Assembly: GCF_014596745.1 (NCBI RefSeq)
Contig: NZ_JABTCF010000005.1
Coordinates: forward strand, 186,001-250,000
DNA: 64,000 nt
Direction: 5' to 3'
Source of the DNA: Maribacter aquimaris
Lineage (GTDB): Bacteria; Bacteroidota; Bacteroidia; Flavobacteriales; Flavobacteriaceae
In this document: piece by piece, positions 41,532-51,591 of the stretch
Numbering within the stretch: the stretch's first letter is position 1
Layout of the letters: each line of letters opens with the position of its first letter
Translations under genes and position numbers: made by a program
Notes under the pieces: model-generated
What the model saw: the letters and a program-made list of their open reading frames with translations, nothing else
Database searches by the model: none
What the model was told of the DNA's origin: nothing

Positions 41532-44500
41532 ATGAAAACAAATCTTAGTGGAATCCTTACGCTTTTATTAGCGTTTATTGTGCACATATCATTTGCACAA
41601 GAAAAAATGATTTCCGGTACTGTAACAGATCAATCCGGTATTCCGTTACCAGGCGTCAACATTCTAATCCAAAACACCACACAAGGTACCCAAACCGACT
41701 TTGACGGCAATTACACCCTACAGGCTGATGTAGGACAGACAGTTTTATTCTCCTACCTCGGTTTTAAAAACACTTCTATAGTAGTTGGAACCTCAAGTAC
41801 AATCAACATACAAATGGAGGAAGACGCACAAGCACTGGATGAAGTTGTCGTAACGGCTTTAGGTATTAAAAGAAACCCGAGATCACTAGGTTATTCGGTG
41901 AAGTCGGTCGAAGCAGATGCCATCACAAAAAACTCTGAACCGGATTTAATAAAATCACTTAACGGCAAAGTGCCTGGGGTTAACGTCAATGTATCCACTG
42001 GTGTTGCCGGTGCCTCCAACAAAATAAGCATAAGGGGTACTACTTCGTTCCAAGGAGGCAACCAACCTCTCTTTGTTGTTGACGGAACCCCCTACAGTAA
42101 CGACCAAATAACTACTTCCAGTCAAGTCACTGGCGGCGGCGGTTATGAAACCGGTATTTCATCCTTAGACCCCAATGACATCGCCAATATAGAGGTCCTA
42201 AAAGGAGCGGTAGCCGCGGCACTCTACGGTTCAAGGGCCGTAAACGGTGTCATTGTCGTTACCACCAAATCTGGAAAATCAGGTGGATTGTCAAATAAAA
42301 AAATGGAAGTATCACTGAACACTGGTGTATATTTCGAACAAATTGCCAATCTTCCAGATTACCAAAATACCTATGGAAACGGTTCCAATTTCAACTATAG
42401 TAATGCGAATGGTTCTTGGGGGGCAAGATTCGATTCCATGGAAACCATACCGACATGGCCAAATTTACTTAAGGCGTTTCCCGATCAATTTGGACCTACC
42501 GTGCCCTATATTGCACAACCAAATAACGTAAGGGACCTATTTAAAACCGGGTTTGTAGCAGATAATTCAATAAATATTAGTTCTGCCAACGAAAATTCCA
42601 ATTTCAACCTTACTTTTTCCAATTTGGACCAGCAGGGATATATTCCGTATAACTCCTATAAAAGGACCAATATTTCCACTGGGGGTAATTTCAAATTGGA
42701 GAATGGCCTACAGGTGGGGGCCAACATAAGTTATTCAGACAGCTACCAGGTAGGCCCTTTCCTTGGGGAAAACCAATACTCCGGTGCCGCTTCCTCTTTC
42801 GCCAGAACACTGGTACTCGGTAGAACATGGGACCTAAGCCTTCCTTACGAAGATGCCAATGGAGCACCGGTAGCCCCGAATGATGGTTGGGACCACCCCC
42901 TATGGTCTTGGAAACATAACCAAATTAGGACCAGTGTAAACAGGACCGTTGCCAATATAAATTTCGCATACGACTTTAACGAACATATCAATGCCAGATA
43001 CCAACTCGGTATCAACAAATACGATTTAGCCCGTATAGAAATAACCGATAAAGGCTCTAGAGCCGCTTCAGGTACAGGTAGGGTCATAACTGACGACTAT
43101 GGCAGTGAAGAAATTGAATCGACCTTCGTAGTTACCTTCAATTATGATTTGACCGAAGACCTGAACATGAACTTTTTGGTAGGAAATAACGTAAACCAAA
43201 TTTCAAGCCATCGCGTAGGATACACAGGAACGAACCTCATTGCAGATGATATCTTTACCATCAATAACACAGCTAATGTGGTATCCGATTACGATTTGAC
43301 CAAAAGAAAAAGAATTGTGGGTGTATTTGGTGATTTGGGATTATCCTACAAAAAATATCTTTTCCTAAATACTACCGCAAGGAACGACTGGTCTTCCACA
43401 CTTCCTAAGTCCAACAACAGCTTCCTATACCCATCTGTTTCTTCCTCCTTTATATTCACAGAGGCTTTTGGAATAGAGAATGACATTCTTAGTTACGGTA
43501 AGATCAGAGGTGGCTGGGCCAATGTGAGCAGGGACGCAGACCCCTACCAAATAAACAAAATATTTAGTGTTGGAACAGTGTATGCCGAACAACCCTCCGT
43601 ATACGTACCGTATACACTGGGTAACCCTGATTTAAAACCAGAGAATACTGAAGAATTCGAAGTAGGTTTTGACTTGGAATTGTTTAAGAAAAGAGCCATT
43701 GTCGATTTTACGTGGTACAAGAAAACCACAACAGACCTTATTTCCGAAGTAAATGTTCCAACCTCTTCAGGCTATTCCTCCCTTCTGACGAATATCGGTG
43801 AAATGGAAAATACGGGTATTGAAATTGGTCTAAAACTGATTCCCATTCGAACCGAGAACTTCAAATGGTCGACTTTCACATCATTTACCAAAAACAAGAA
43901 CATGGTAAACAAATTGATTGAAGGCCTTGATCGATTTCCAATCAACGTAAACGAGATTGCCTTTGTTGACGAAGGCCAACCCTTTGGTGTATTTTACGGT
44001 TCCGCTTTCGCAAGGGATGATGAAGGGAATTATTTGATCGAAGAAGGGGCTGGTGGTATCCTTCAGGCTTTGGAAAATCAAGTAATAGGTGACCCCAATC
44101 CTGATTTCAAAGTAGGCTTCACCAACACATTGAAGTACAAAACAGTAAGCCTACAGGCTCAGTTTGACTGGAAAGAAGGAGGGGACATTTCCTCTACAAC
44201 AATCGGTTCCCTTTTAGGAAGAGGTGTCACTAAGGACACCGAGGACCGGGAAGGCACCTTTATCATTCCAGGAGTTTACGGAAACCCCACTACAGGGGAA
44301 GCCATTCTTGACGGGTCGGGAAATAAAATTCCGAATACTACCCAATTAACAATGAACAACCTGTATTTCTCCCCTACAACCAATAGTAACACTTTCGCAA
44401 TCAACTCCGTTGATGAAGCCTCTATTTATGATGGCACCGTATTTAGGTTAAGGGAAATTTCATTGACCTATGACATTCCAAAAGCGTATTTAGAAAACAC

Positions 44501-44687
44501 CTTTATTGGATCCATGACTTTTTCATTGGTAGGGAACAACCTTTGGTTTTATGCCCCCAACATACCCAAGTACACTAATTTTGACCCTGATGTAAATGCA
44601 TATGGGTCTGGCAACCTACAGGGTATTGAAGTCCAATCCGCACCAAGTTCAAAAAGATATGGATTTAAACTAAATATAAAATTCTAA
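41532..44687 (+). CDS. SusC/RagA family TonB-linked outer-membrane transporter (unit 2)
   Basis: 1051 aa from ATG at 41532; an upstream in-frame TTG (41499) lies inside the promoter and is rejected. Signal peptide MKTNLSGILTLLLAFIVHIS, cut before Gln23, differs from unit 1 by one residue. Order: CarboxypepD_reg-like domain (ISGTVTDQSGIPLPGVNILI), ALDEVVVTALGI, plug (ISIRGTTSFQGGNQPLFVVD, VLKGAVAAALYGSRAVNG) and barrel ending GFKLNIKF. The plug and barrel differ widely from units 1 and 3. Its SusD follows 10 bases later. Confidence 0.95.
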   Translation: MKTNLSGILTLLLAFIVHISFAQEKMISGTVTDQSGIPLPGVNILIQNTTQGTQTDFDGNYTLQADVGQTVLFSYLGFKNTSIVVGTSSTINIQMEEDAQALDEVVVTALGIKRNPRSLGYSVKSVEADAITKNSEPDLIKSLNGKVPGVNVNVSTGVAGASNKISIRGTTSFQGGNQPLFVVDGTPYSNDQITTSSQVTGGGGYETGISSLDPNDIANIEVLKGAVAAALYGSRAVNGVIVVTTKSGKSGGLSNKKMEVSLNTGVYFEQIANLPDYQNTYGNGSNFNYSNANGSWGARFDSMETIPTWPNLLKAFPDQFGPTVPYIAQPNNVRDLFKTGFVADNSINISSANENSNFNLTFSNLDQQGYIPYNSYKRTNISTGGNFKLENGLQVGANISYSDSYQVGPFLGENQYSGAASSFARTLVLGRTWDLSLPYEDANGAPVAPNDGWDHPLWSWKHNQIRTSVNRTVANINFAYDFNEHINARYQLGINKYDLARIEITDKGSRAASGTGRVITDDYGSEEIESTFVVTFNYDLTEDLNMNFLVGNNVNQISSHRVGYTGTNLIADDIFTINNTANVVSDYDLTKRKRIVGVFGDLGLSYKKYLFLNTTARNDWSSTLPKSNNSFLYPSVSSSFIFTEAFGIENDILSYGKIRGGWANVSRDADPYQINKIFSVGTVYAEQPSVYVPYTLGNPDLKPENTEEFEVGFDLELFKKRAIVDFTWYKKTTTDLISEVNVPTSSGYSSLLTNIGEMENTGIEIGLKLIPIRTENFKWSTFTSFTKNKNMVNKLIEGLDRFPINVNEIAFVDEGQPFGVFYGSAFARDDEGNYLIEEGAGGILQALENQVIGDPNPDFKVGFTNTLKYKTVSLQAQFDWKEGGDISSTTIGSLLGRGVTKDTEDREGTFIIPGVYGNPTTGEAILDGSGNKIPNTTQLTMNNLYFSPTTNSNTFAINSVDEASIYDGTVFRLREISLTYDIPKAYLENTFIGSMTFSLVGNNLWFYAPNIPKYTNFDPDVNAYGSGNLQGIEVQSAPSSKRYGFKLNIKF

Positions 44688-44697
44688 TAAAAAAAGC

Positions 44698-46398
44698 ATG
44701 AAAAATATATTTAAAATCAATCTGAAGAACCCCAGCCTGCTCATCGTAGTATTGGCGTCTTTACTGCTCTGCAATTGTAGTGACTATTTGGATGTAAATA
44801 CAGATCCGAACAATCCAACGGTTGCTCCCTTGGACCAACTTTTGACGGACACACAGAGAAACTTCAACAGCATTACCGAATTTAGGTTGTATATGGCCGA
44901 GGTGCTTTCTACCTATGTACATCAACTTACATCCAGGGAGGAACAGGATCAATACGGCACTAAGCCAGACAATGCCAATATCCATAATTCATGGGACGAT
45001 GCGTACTCTATAATAACCGAGGCAGATATCATCATTGAACAAGGTACCACTGAAAACGAAATGATCATTGTTGGTATGGCCAAGGTCCTCAAAGGATACA
45101 CCGCAACCATTATTGCCGATATTTGGGGCGATGCCCCCTTTTCTGAAGCTTCCAAACTGGCCTCAGGAACAGTTAGTCCAGTATTCGATGACCAAAACTC
45201 CATTTATGCGAGTGCCCTTTCACTAATTGATGAAGGTCTCGCCAATATCAATAGTGGACAAGGATCGAATCCCGACACACAGGATTTATTTTATAACGGA
45301 AGTATCCCCCAGTGGAACAAATTCGTTAACACCCTAAAATTAAAATTGTATAATGAGATTCGGTTATCCCCGATGTTCGATGCAAGCAAACTAAATACCT
45401 TACTAGCGGCCAACAATTTCATGGAGAGCAGCAATGATGATTTTGAATTTCCTTATTCCACCACACAATCACCTGCAGAGGAAAGAAACCCACTTTTTAG
45501 GGCGTCTTATTTAACAGGACAAACCACCCACTATGCCAGTCCATGGTTCTACGAAATCCTAAAAGGATGGAACCCCAGCATACACAATGGCATTGAAGAC
45601 CCCAGGCTTCCTTATTATTTCTTCAATCAACTAACCCCTGGCCAATTACCCCCCGATGCCGGAGACCCTGAAACAGGTGACCCAAAAGCCGATTACTGGG
45701 ACAGAAGCACTGGTTTTCATTCCATTAGATTTGGAAGTGTGGGTCCAAACAGGGACTTTTCCAGTAGAAAATCATCTACCTACCCAGGAATATACCCTTG
45801 CGGGGGAAGATATGACGATGGTTTAGGTGGTGATGCCGATGTTGACGCTGGGACCGGTGCTGCCCCCCATAGATTGCTGACCTATCACGAATCTTTGTTT
45901 ATCATGGCCGAATTAATACAAGCCGAGGTAATCCCAGGTGATGCTAGAGCCACTTTGGAAGAGGCTATGACCGCGGCATTCAAGAAAGTGGATGATGTAG
46001 TCGCAAATTCCGAAACCACGCAAACAGTACCTAAACTTATTGGGTCCACTGCCGTAGATGATTTTATCACAGGAATTCTGACAGAATTCGATGCTGCTTC
46101 CGCAACCAAGAAAATGGAGATTATCATGACCCAAAAATGGGTGTCTACTTTTGGCGACCCATTTGATCAGTACAATGATTACAGGAGAACAGGGTTTCCT
46201 ATATTGGCAGACCCACTTGGCACCTCCCCGGAATACCAATTGGACAATGGGGACGACTGGCCCTTGATCGATAGTGAAACCACATTGACAAGACCCTTTC
46301 AGGCCTCCTTATTCTGGCCACAATCCGAATTGAACGTCAATGAAAACGCACCTGCCCAAAAAGATGCAACCGCCTATAAAATATTTTGGGACAATTAA
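44698..46398 (+). CDS. SusD/RagB-like nutrient-binding outer-membrane lipoprotein (unit 2)
   Basis: 566 aa, the longest of the three SusD proteins. The hydrophobic signal ends LLCNCSDYLDVNTDPNNPT; the lipid-carrying cysteine is most likely the second Cys. SusD-like_2 features: GMAKVLKGYTATIIADIWGD, PFSEASK, IPQWNKFVNTLKLKLYNEIR and the C-terminal FWPQSELNVNENAP. An insertion of about 80 residues (from roughly residue 290, with PPDAGDPETGDPKADYWDRS) accounts for the extra length and may shape ligand choice. Last 20 bases of the gene are close to the next lipoprotein start (17 bases). Confidence 0.93.
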   Translation: MKNIFKINLKNPSLLIVVLASLLLCNCSDYLDVNTDPNNPTVAPLDQLLTDTQRNFNSITEFRLYMAEVLSTYVHQLTSREEQDQYGTKPDNANIHNSWDDAYSIITEADIIIEQGTTENEMIIVGMAKVLKGYTATIIADIWGDAPFSEASKLASGTVSPVFDDQNSIYASALSLIDEGLANINSGQGSNPDTQDLFYNGSIPQWNKFVNTLKLKLYNEIRLSPMFDASKLNTLLAANNFMESSNDDFEFPYSTTQSPAEERNPLFRASYLTGQTTHYASPWFYEILKGWNPSIHNGIEDPRLPYYFFNQLTPGQLPPDAGDPETGDPKADYWDRSTGFHSIRFGSVGPNRDFSSRKSSTYPGIYPCGGRYDDGLGGDADVDAGTGAAPHRLLTYHESLFIMAELIQAEVIPGDARATLEEAMTAAFKKVDDVVANSETTQTVPKLIGSTAVDDFITGILTEFDAASATKKMEIIMTQKWVSTFGDPFDQYNDYRRTGFPILADPLGTSPEYQLDNGDDWPLIDSETTLTRPFQASLFWPQSELNVNENAPAQKDATAYKIFWDN

Positions 46399-46415
46399 TC
46401 CATAAAAACCTCATA

Positions 46416-47300
46416 ATGAAAAATCTATATATTTTAAGTCTCCTTTTAGCCCTATTTGCGCTCAACATATCCTGTGATGACGATGGGGGAACTTCATCGA
46501 AAAACTTAAGCAAAGGGGCATTAACCAATCTCACCTTGGCAAACGGGAGCCCTGAATTCATTATTAATAGCACTTTTGCCAATACCGAACTTAAGTTCAG
46601 CGTGGATTTAAGTTTCGGCGACCCAGAATCCTTTGATTTAAAAGCACTCTACAAAACTTTTGGTGGGGAGTTCTACGGGCCTGTAACCATCGATGCCAAT
46701 GTAGGCAGTTTCCCAAAAGACTATGTGCTTACGGGATCCGAAGTCATAAGTGCCTTTACCGAGATCAATTCCGTATCCGATATGAATGCCGGGGATAACA
46801 TATTTTTCTATGCCGCATTCACCATGAAAGATGGCACAGTCTTGGAAACCCTAAATACTAAAGGAGAACCGAATTACTACGCCGCTGATTTCAATCAAAT
46901 TGGAGACAATAATTATTTCCTTGCCTATCCTGTGACTTGCGCACCACAACCTGGGGTCTATAGAATTGAAATGCATGATGCGTATGATGATGGATGGCAG
47001 ACTAATGATGACAACGGTGGAAACGGAATCCAATTGATTTTGGATGGTGAACTTACAGCAGAAGTTGGACTGTGCAATCCGTATGTAGATAGCCCTTATA
47101 ATTGTGTAGGGGATTATACCGATGGTATTGACACGGTAACTATCCCGGAAGGAACAGCCATAGCCATATGGCAATTCCCAGGGGACCAATATGGTGAAAT
47201 CAGTTTTGAAATTTACGGCCCTAATGACGAGCTACTATTGGCATCCGGACCAGGTGAAGCCGTATCGGGCCCCTTAACGGTGATTTTATGCGCTGAATAA
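46416..47300 (+). CDS. SusD-linked lipoprotein with C-terminal DxYDDGW-type beta domain (unit 2)
   Basis: 294 aa from ATG at 46416. Lipobox-type end LNISCDDDGG, acidic residues after Cys, so probably surface-exposed. Residues of about 35-165 form a beta-rich domain with a KxxxG-rich core (FDLKALYKTFGGEFYGPVTI). The C-terminal third holds PGVYRIEMHDAYDDGWQTND, DGIDTVTIPEGTAIAIWQF and YGEISFEIYGPNDELL. This resembles a small domain with the DSYGDGW motif that recurs in secreted Bacteroidota proteins and may bind calcium. Function in the uptake unit is unknown. It is not similar to the third lipoprotein of unit 1. Confidence 0.8.
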   Translation: MKNLYILSLLLALFALNISCDDDGGTSSKNLSKGALTNLTLANGSPEFIINSTFANTELKFSVDLSFGDPESFDLKALYKTFGGEFYGPVTIDANVGSFPKDYVLTGSEVISAFTEINSVSDMNAGDNIFFYAAFTMKDGTVLETLNTKGEPNYYAADFNQIGDNNYFLAYPVTCAPQPGVYRIEMHDAYDDGWQTNDDNGGNGIQLILDGELTAEVGLCNPYVDSPYNCVGDYTDGIDTVTIPEGTAIAIWQFPGDQYGEISFEIYGPNDELLLASGPGEAVSGPLTVILCAE

Positions 47301-47324
47301 CCAAATTACCTTTATTTTATTTAC

Positions 47325-47353
47325 AAAAACCACCTTGGATAAGGTGGTTTTTT
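47325..47353 (+). terminator. Intrinsic terminator after SusCD unit 2
   Basis: AAACCACCTT and AAGGTGG(TTT) pair around GGAT and run into a T-tract. The stem resembles that of the terminator after unit 3. Confidence 0.9.
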
Positions 47354-48269
47354 ATTGCTTTTTACTTAAGGCCTAAGCAACCCGAATAAACCATTCTAAA
47401 CAACCTTCAATAGCGTAAAAGAAGCTATAAATCTAAAAAAGCCAAGTTCCCAAATTAAGCGAAACCAATCATATTTCAAGTCCACAAAGATGTAATGAAA
47501 GAATGAATACCACTTTAAATAAAGCTTGATATCATCTAAAAGGCATTCTAGCAGGGCCAATTATTTTTCCTCAACTATAATCCCAACACTACTAATTACC
47601 TATTACATTTTGAATAAAACCCATCACAATAAAGGTTGCCATCAGGCCTTTTTAGAATCGAAAAGTCAGAATATTCGTATTAAAATCAAACTCGAATTAT
47701 TAAAAAGGGAGATTTATAAATTATATGAGGCAATTCCAGTTACTTAAAACACAACCTCTCAAATTGATGACGATAACCGAAAAAACGATTTAAAATAAAA
47801 GAATCGCCCAATGGCGATTATAGGTCACAAATAAGTTTTAAGCCACTTAATTTTTGAATATCAACAACTTAGAATCGACTTAAAATCACGTTTAGATTTA
47901 AAAGGAAAAAACAAAAAAAATAGAACGTAACAAAAACCACTTGATATTGAATATTCCATGACCTTTGAATACCCGAATTCAATTTATTTCAACAACCATG
48001 CCACTATTGTAATTTTTCTGAACCCGAAAATCTATTTTATTGCTTTTTTTTAATGTTTTATGTTAAATCGCGCTATTTTTGTCATTTTTAACATTATCAT
48101 ATTCTTACTTTTTCGTCGATATAATTTAACATACTGTCCATATCCACAATTTATCATAGTATTTTTTTTATTATATTCACTGTTTTTAATTTTTAATAAC
48201 AATACCGTAACACAAAACACATTCTACTGCAGTTGTTATAATTTTTACAACAATTCCTTAAAGTTTAGC
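47354..48269. other. Long non-coding spacer between SusCD units 2 and 3
   Basis: About 0.9 kb with no credible gene. A-rich on the plus strand until about 47980, then T-rich to the promoter. TTATCATATT occurs at 48094-48103 and a close variant TTATCATAGT at 48151-48160. Two low-complexity readings (47526-47747 and 48060-48272) look like composition artefacts. Confidence 0.55.
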
Positions 48270-48338
48270 TAACATTTATTGGATTATTAACATGAAATTG
48301 TGAATTTTGCCTTTGCTAAATCAAATAATTATAGAGAA
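48270..48338 (+). promoter_or_regulatory. Promoter and leader of third SusC gene
   Basis: It carries the same blocks as the unit 2 leader: TAACATT-ATTGGAT, AACATGAAAT, GTGAATTTTGC, CTAAATCAAATAAT. The -7-like box GAATTTTG is at 48302-48309, with TTG about 20 bases upstream. The leader after the box is about 30 bases long. Confidence 0.6.
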
Positions 48339-51300
48339 ATGAAAACAAAATTAAGTGGAATCTTCACGCTATTATTAGCGTTCGTTGTGCACATTTCGTT
48401 TGCACAGGAAAAATCGATTTCCGGTAATGTTACAGACCCGGATGGTCTTCCGTTGCCAGGAGTCAACATTTTAATTCAAAACACCACTCATGGTACCCAA
48501 ACCGACTTTGATGGTAATTATGATCTTAAGGCAAGTGTAGGCCAAACATTGGTTTTTACCTACATTGGGTTCAAAGAAGCGACAAGAACGGTTGGCAGCT
48601 CCAATACCATCAATCTTCAAATGAAGGAAGATGCGCAAGCCTTGGATGAAGTCGTTGTAACGGCCTTAGGTATTTCCAGAGAAAAAAAATCGCTCGGTTA
48701 TGCCACACAAGAATTGGACAACTCTGAAGTTCAGTCCTCATCCGATGCGAACTTCATAAACAACCTTTCTGGGAAGGTTTCCGGGTTAAGCATTAGAAAA
48801 AGTAACAATATGGGAGGGTCTTCGAATATCATAATTCGCGGCGCAACTTCTTTGACAGGAAACAACCAAGCGTTGTTCGTGGTTGACGGGGTACCAATTT
48901 CCAACAGTAATACAAACACAACTGATCAAAAGACAGGTGCTGGAGGTTATGATTTTGGTAACGCTGCTTCTGACATCAACCCGTCCGACATTGAATCGGT
49001 CACCGTTCTTAAAGGTGCAGCCGCAACTGCACTTTACGGTTCAAGGGCTAGTACCGGAGCTATCGTGATTACCACTAAAAAAGGTAAATCTGGAGATAAA
49101 TTAGGCATTACAATCAATTCATCCGTAACCATTGGTAAATATGATAAATCAACCTTTGCCGAATACCAAAAAGAATATGGCCAGGGCTATTATGGAAACT
49201 ATTTCACTAAAAATCTAGGCCGTGAAAATAACTTCCGCCAAGTTGATGTCGATGGTGACGGAGTACTGGATAACACCACATACACCCAACATGACGCCAG
49301 TATAGGGGAAGCATTCAATGGTCAACAAATCTACCAATGGGATGCTTACTACCCTCAGTTAAGCAACTACAAGACCTTAACGGAGTATAAATATGCAGAT
49401 AATGATCCTTCTTATTTTTTCCAAAATTCGGCCACTTATGAAAACAACATTGCTGTTTCTGGTGGAGGTGAAGGATATAGTTTCAGAGGAGGGTTTGGAA
49501 ACCTACAACAAGAAGGAATACTTCCCAATAGTTTGATCAGAAGGAATTCCATGTTCTTGAATTCCGACTTTGACCTATCAGATAAATTAAAAGCTTCATT
49601 TAGAGGAAACTTTATTAAAACTGATGGTACCGGTCGTTACGGTACTGGTTATAATGATAACAACCTTATGGGGAATTTTAGACAATGGTGGGCCACTAAT
49701 GCAGATCTAAAAGACCTTAAAAATGCTTATTCCTCAACTGGAGAAAACATTACTTGGAATCTCAATGGCTATGACGCAGACACCGACGAAATGGATTTAA
49801 CCCCAGCCTATTGGGACAACCCTTATTGGACAAGATATGAAAATGCTTCCAAAGACACAAGAAATCGCTTTATAGGAAGTGGCGCTTTAAGCTATGATGC
49901 TTATGACTGGTTAAATCTAACCGCTCGGGCCTCAGTAGACACCTATGCTTCTATTCAAGAAGAATTCGTTGCCGTAGGCAGTCACGATATACCTGCCTAT
50001 GAAAGATATAATTACAATTTTTCAGAGTTTAATTACGATTTCCTTGCAACTGCCAATAAACATTTTGGCGATAATTTTAATATTACAGGTTTATTGGGCG
50101 CCAACTATAGACAGACTAAAATCAATAGCATACGGGCCATCACGAATGGAGGACTGGTAATCCCCAATGTCTATGCTTTATCCAATTCAGTGAACCTTAT
50201 CGAGTCACCAGACGAAACTGAAACTACTGAAAAGGTCTATGGTATATTCGCCAGTGCCTCATTAGGATACAAAGACATGTTATATTTAGATGTTAGTGGT
50301 AGAAACGATGTCTCTTCAACTTTACCTGACGGAGACAACTCTTATTTCTATCCTTCCGTATCTACCAGTTTTTTATTCTCTAAATTAGTTGATAAAGATT
50401 GGATGAGCCTAGGTAAATTACGTTTGAACTATGCGGAAGTAGGATCTAGTGCCCCCACCTTAAGCCTTCAAAATGTCTATATTGCAGAAGCTCCTTTCGG
50501 TGGTTCTTCCTTATTCAGAAATCCGACGACGTACAACAATGCAGATTTAAAACCGGAAAGAACCCGTTCTTATGAAGCTGGTTTGGAAATGCGATTTTTA
50601 CAAAACAGAGTTGGTTTTGACTTTTCGTACTATAACACCGAAAGTGACGACTTAATTGTGCCTGTTTCCATTTCTACTGCATCGGGTGGATATTACAAAT
50701 ACTTTAACACAGGTAAGATCACCAATGAAGGTTTTGAAGTTTCAGCCAACTTTGTTCCAATTCAAACCAATGACTTTAAATGGAATATGATTTTAAACTG
50801 GTCGAAAAACGAGAACACCGTCAACAGTTTATTTGAGGATAACACGAACTTGGTTATTGCTAGCCTACAGGGTGGTGTATCCATCAATGCCACAGTAGGT
50901 CAACCTTATGGAACAATTAGAGGCTCTGCGTATGATAGGGACGAGAATGGAAACAAACTTATTGATACGGATACAGGGGGCTACCAAATTGTAGACAACC
51001 AAGTAATCGGTGATGCCAATGCCGATTGGATGGGAGGAATCACCAACCAATTTACCTACAAGAACCTATCTTTTTCTTTCTTAATCGATATTAAGCAAGG
51101 GGGAGACGTATTTTCCTTGGATCAATGGTATGGACAGGGCTCTGGGCTTTATCCTAATACAGCAGGTCTAAATGATCTTGGAAACCCACAAAGAGCATCA
51201 TTAGAAGAAGGTGGTGGTGTAATCTTACCAGGGGTAAAACCCGATGGGACCGAAAATGACATTAGATTGGATACCGGTGATGGCGCAACAAGTTTTGTCT

Positions 51301-51581
51301 ACGGTTATTACCAAGGTGACTTCCCTAACGAGGAGTATGTCTACGATGCTTCCTATGTTAAATTGAGAGAAGCTACCTTAACTTATAAATTCCCTGAAAA
51401 GTTATTTAACAAACTTGATGTATCATGTAGTCTAATAGGCAGAAACTTATGGATTATCCACAAAAACCTACCTATGGCCGACCCAGAAGATGCTTTAAGT
51501 TCAGGAAATGTCCAAGCATATCAATCCGGAGCATATCCGTCGGTTAAGGAATATGGTTTCAACTTAAAAATTGATTTTTAA
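48339..51581 (+). CDS. SusC/RagA family TonB-linked outer-membrane transporter (unit 3)
   Basis: 1080 aa from ATG at 48339. Signal peptide MKTKLSGIFTLLLAFVVHIS, cut before Gln23. Order: CarboxypepD_reg-like domain (ISGNVTDPDGLPLPGVNILI), ALDEVVVTALGI, plug (IIIRGATSLTGNNQALFVVD, VLKGAAATALYGSRASTGAI) and a barrel ending EYGFNLKIDF. The N-terminal 110 residues are close to units 1 and 2; the rest diverges. Its SusD partner begins 10 bases later. Confidence 0.95.
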   Translation: MKTKLSGIFTLLLAFVVHISFAQEKSISGNVTDPDGLPLPGVNILIQNTTHGTQTDFDGNYDLKASVGQTLVFTYIGFKEATRTVGSSNTINLQMKEDAQALDEVVVTALGISREKKSLGYATQELDNSEVQSSSDANFINNLSGKVSGLSIRKSNNMGGSSNIIIRGATSLTGNNQALFVVDGVPISNSNTNTTDQKTGAGGYDFGNAASDINPSDIESVTVLKGAAATALYGSRASTGAIVITTKKGKSGDKLGITINSSVTIGKYDKSTFAEYQKEYGQGYYGNYFTKNLGRENNFRQVDVDGDGVLDNTTYTQHDASIGEAFNGQQIYQWDAYYPQLSNYKTLTEYKYADNDPSYFFQNSATYENNIAVSGGGEGYSFRGGFGNLQQEGILPNSLIRRNSMFLNSDFDLSDKLKASFRGNFIKTDGTGRYGTGYNDNNLMGNFRQWWATNADLKDLKNAYSSTGENITWNLNGYDADTDEMDLTPAYWDNPYWTRYENASKDTRNRFIGSGALSYDAYDWLNLTARASVDTYASIQEEFVAVGSHDIPAYERYNYNFSEFNYDFLATANKHFGDNFNITGLLGANYRQTKINSIRAITNGGLVIPNVYALSNSVNLIESPDETETTEKVYGIFASASLGYKDMLYLDVSGRNDVSSTLPDGDNSYFYPSVSTSFLFSKLVDKDWMSLGKLRLNYAEVGSSAPTLSLQNVYIAEAPFGGSSLFRNPTTYNNADLKPERTRSYEAGLEMRFLQNRVGFDFSYYNTESDDLIVPVSISTASGGYYKYFNTGKITNEGFEVSANFVPIQTNDFKWNMILNWSKNENTVNSLFEDNTNLVIASLQGGVSINATVGQPYGTIRGSAYDRDENGNKLIDTDTGGYQIVDNQVIGDANADWMGGITNQFTYKNLSFSFLIDIKQGGDVFSLDQWYGQGSGLYPNTAGLNDLGNPQRASLEEGGGVILPGVKPDGTENDIRLDTGDGATSFVYGYYQGDFPNEEYVYDASYVKLREATLTYKFPEKLFNKLDVSCSLIGRNLWIIHKNLPMADPEDALSSGNVQAYQSGAYPSVKEYGFNLKIDF

Positions 51582-51591
51582 AAAAAACAAC

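Noticed and set aside
47526-47747. 73-codon frame in the spacer before SusC unit 3
   Set aside because: Codon use follows the local A-rich composition and no start context is seen; likely chance.
48060-48272. 70-codon frame coding for a hydrophobic peptide
   Set aside because: The hydrophobicity (many Phe, Ile, Leu) simply reflects T-rich DNA; it also runs into the SusC promoter.
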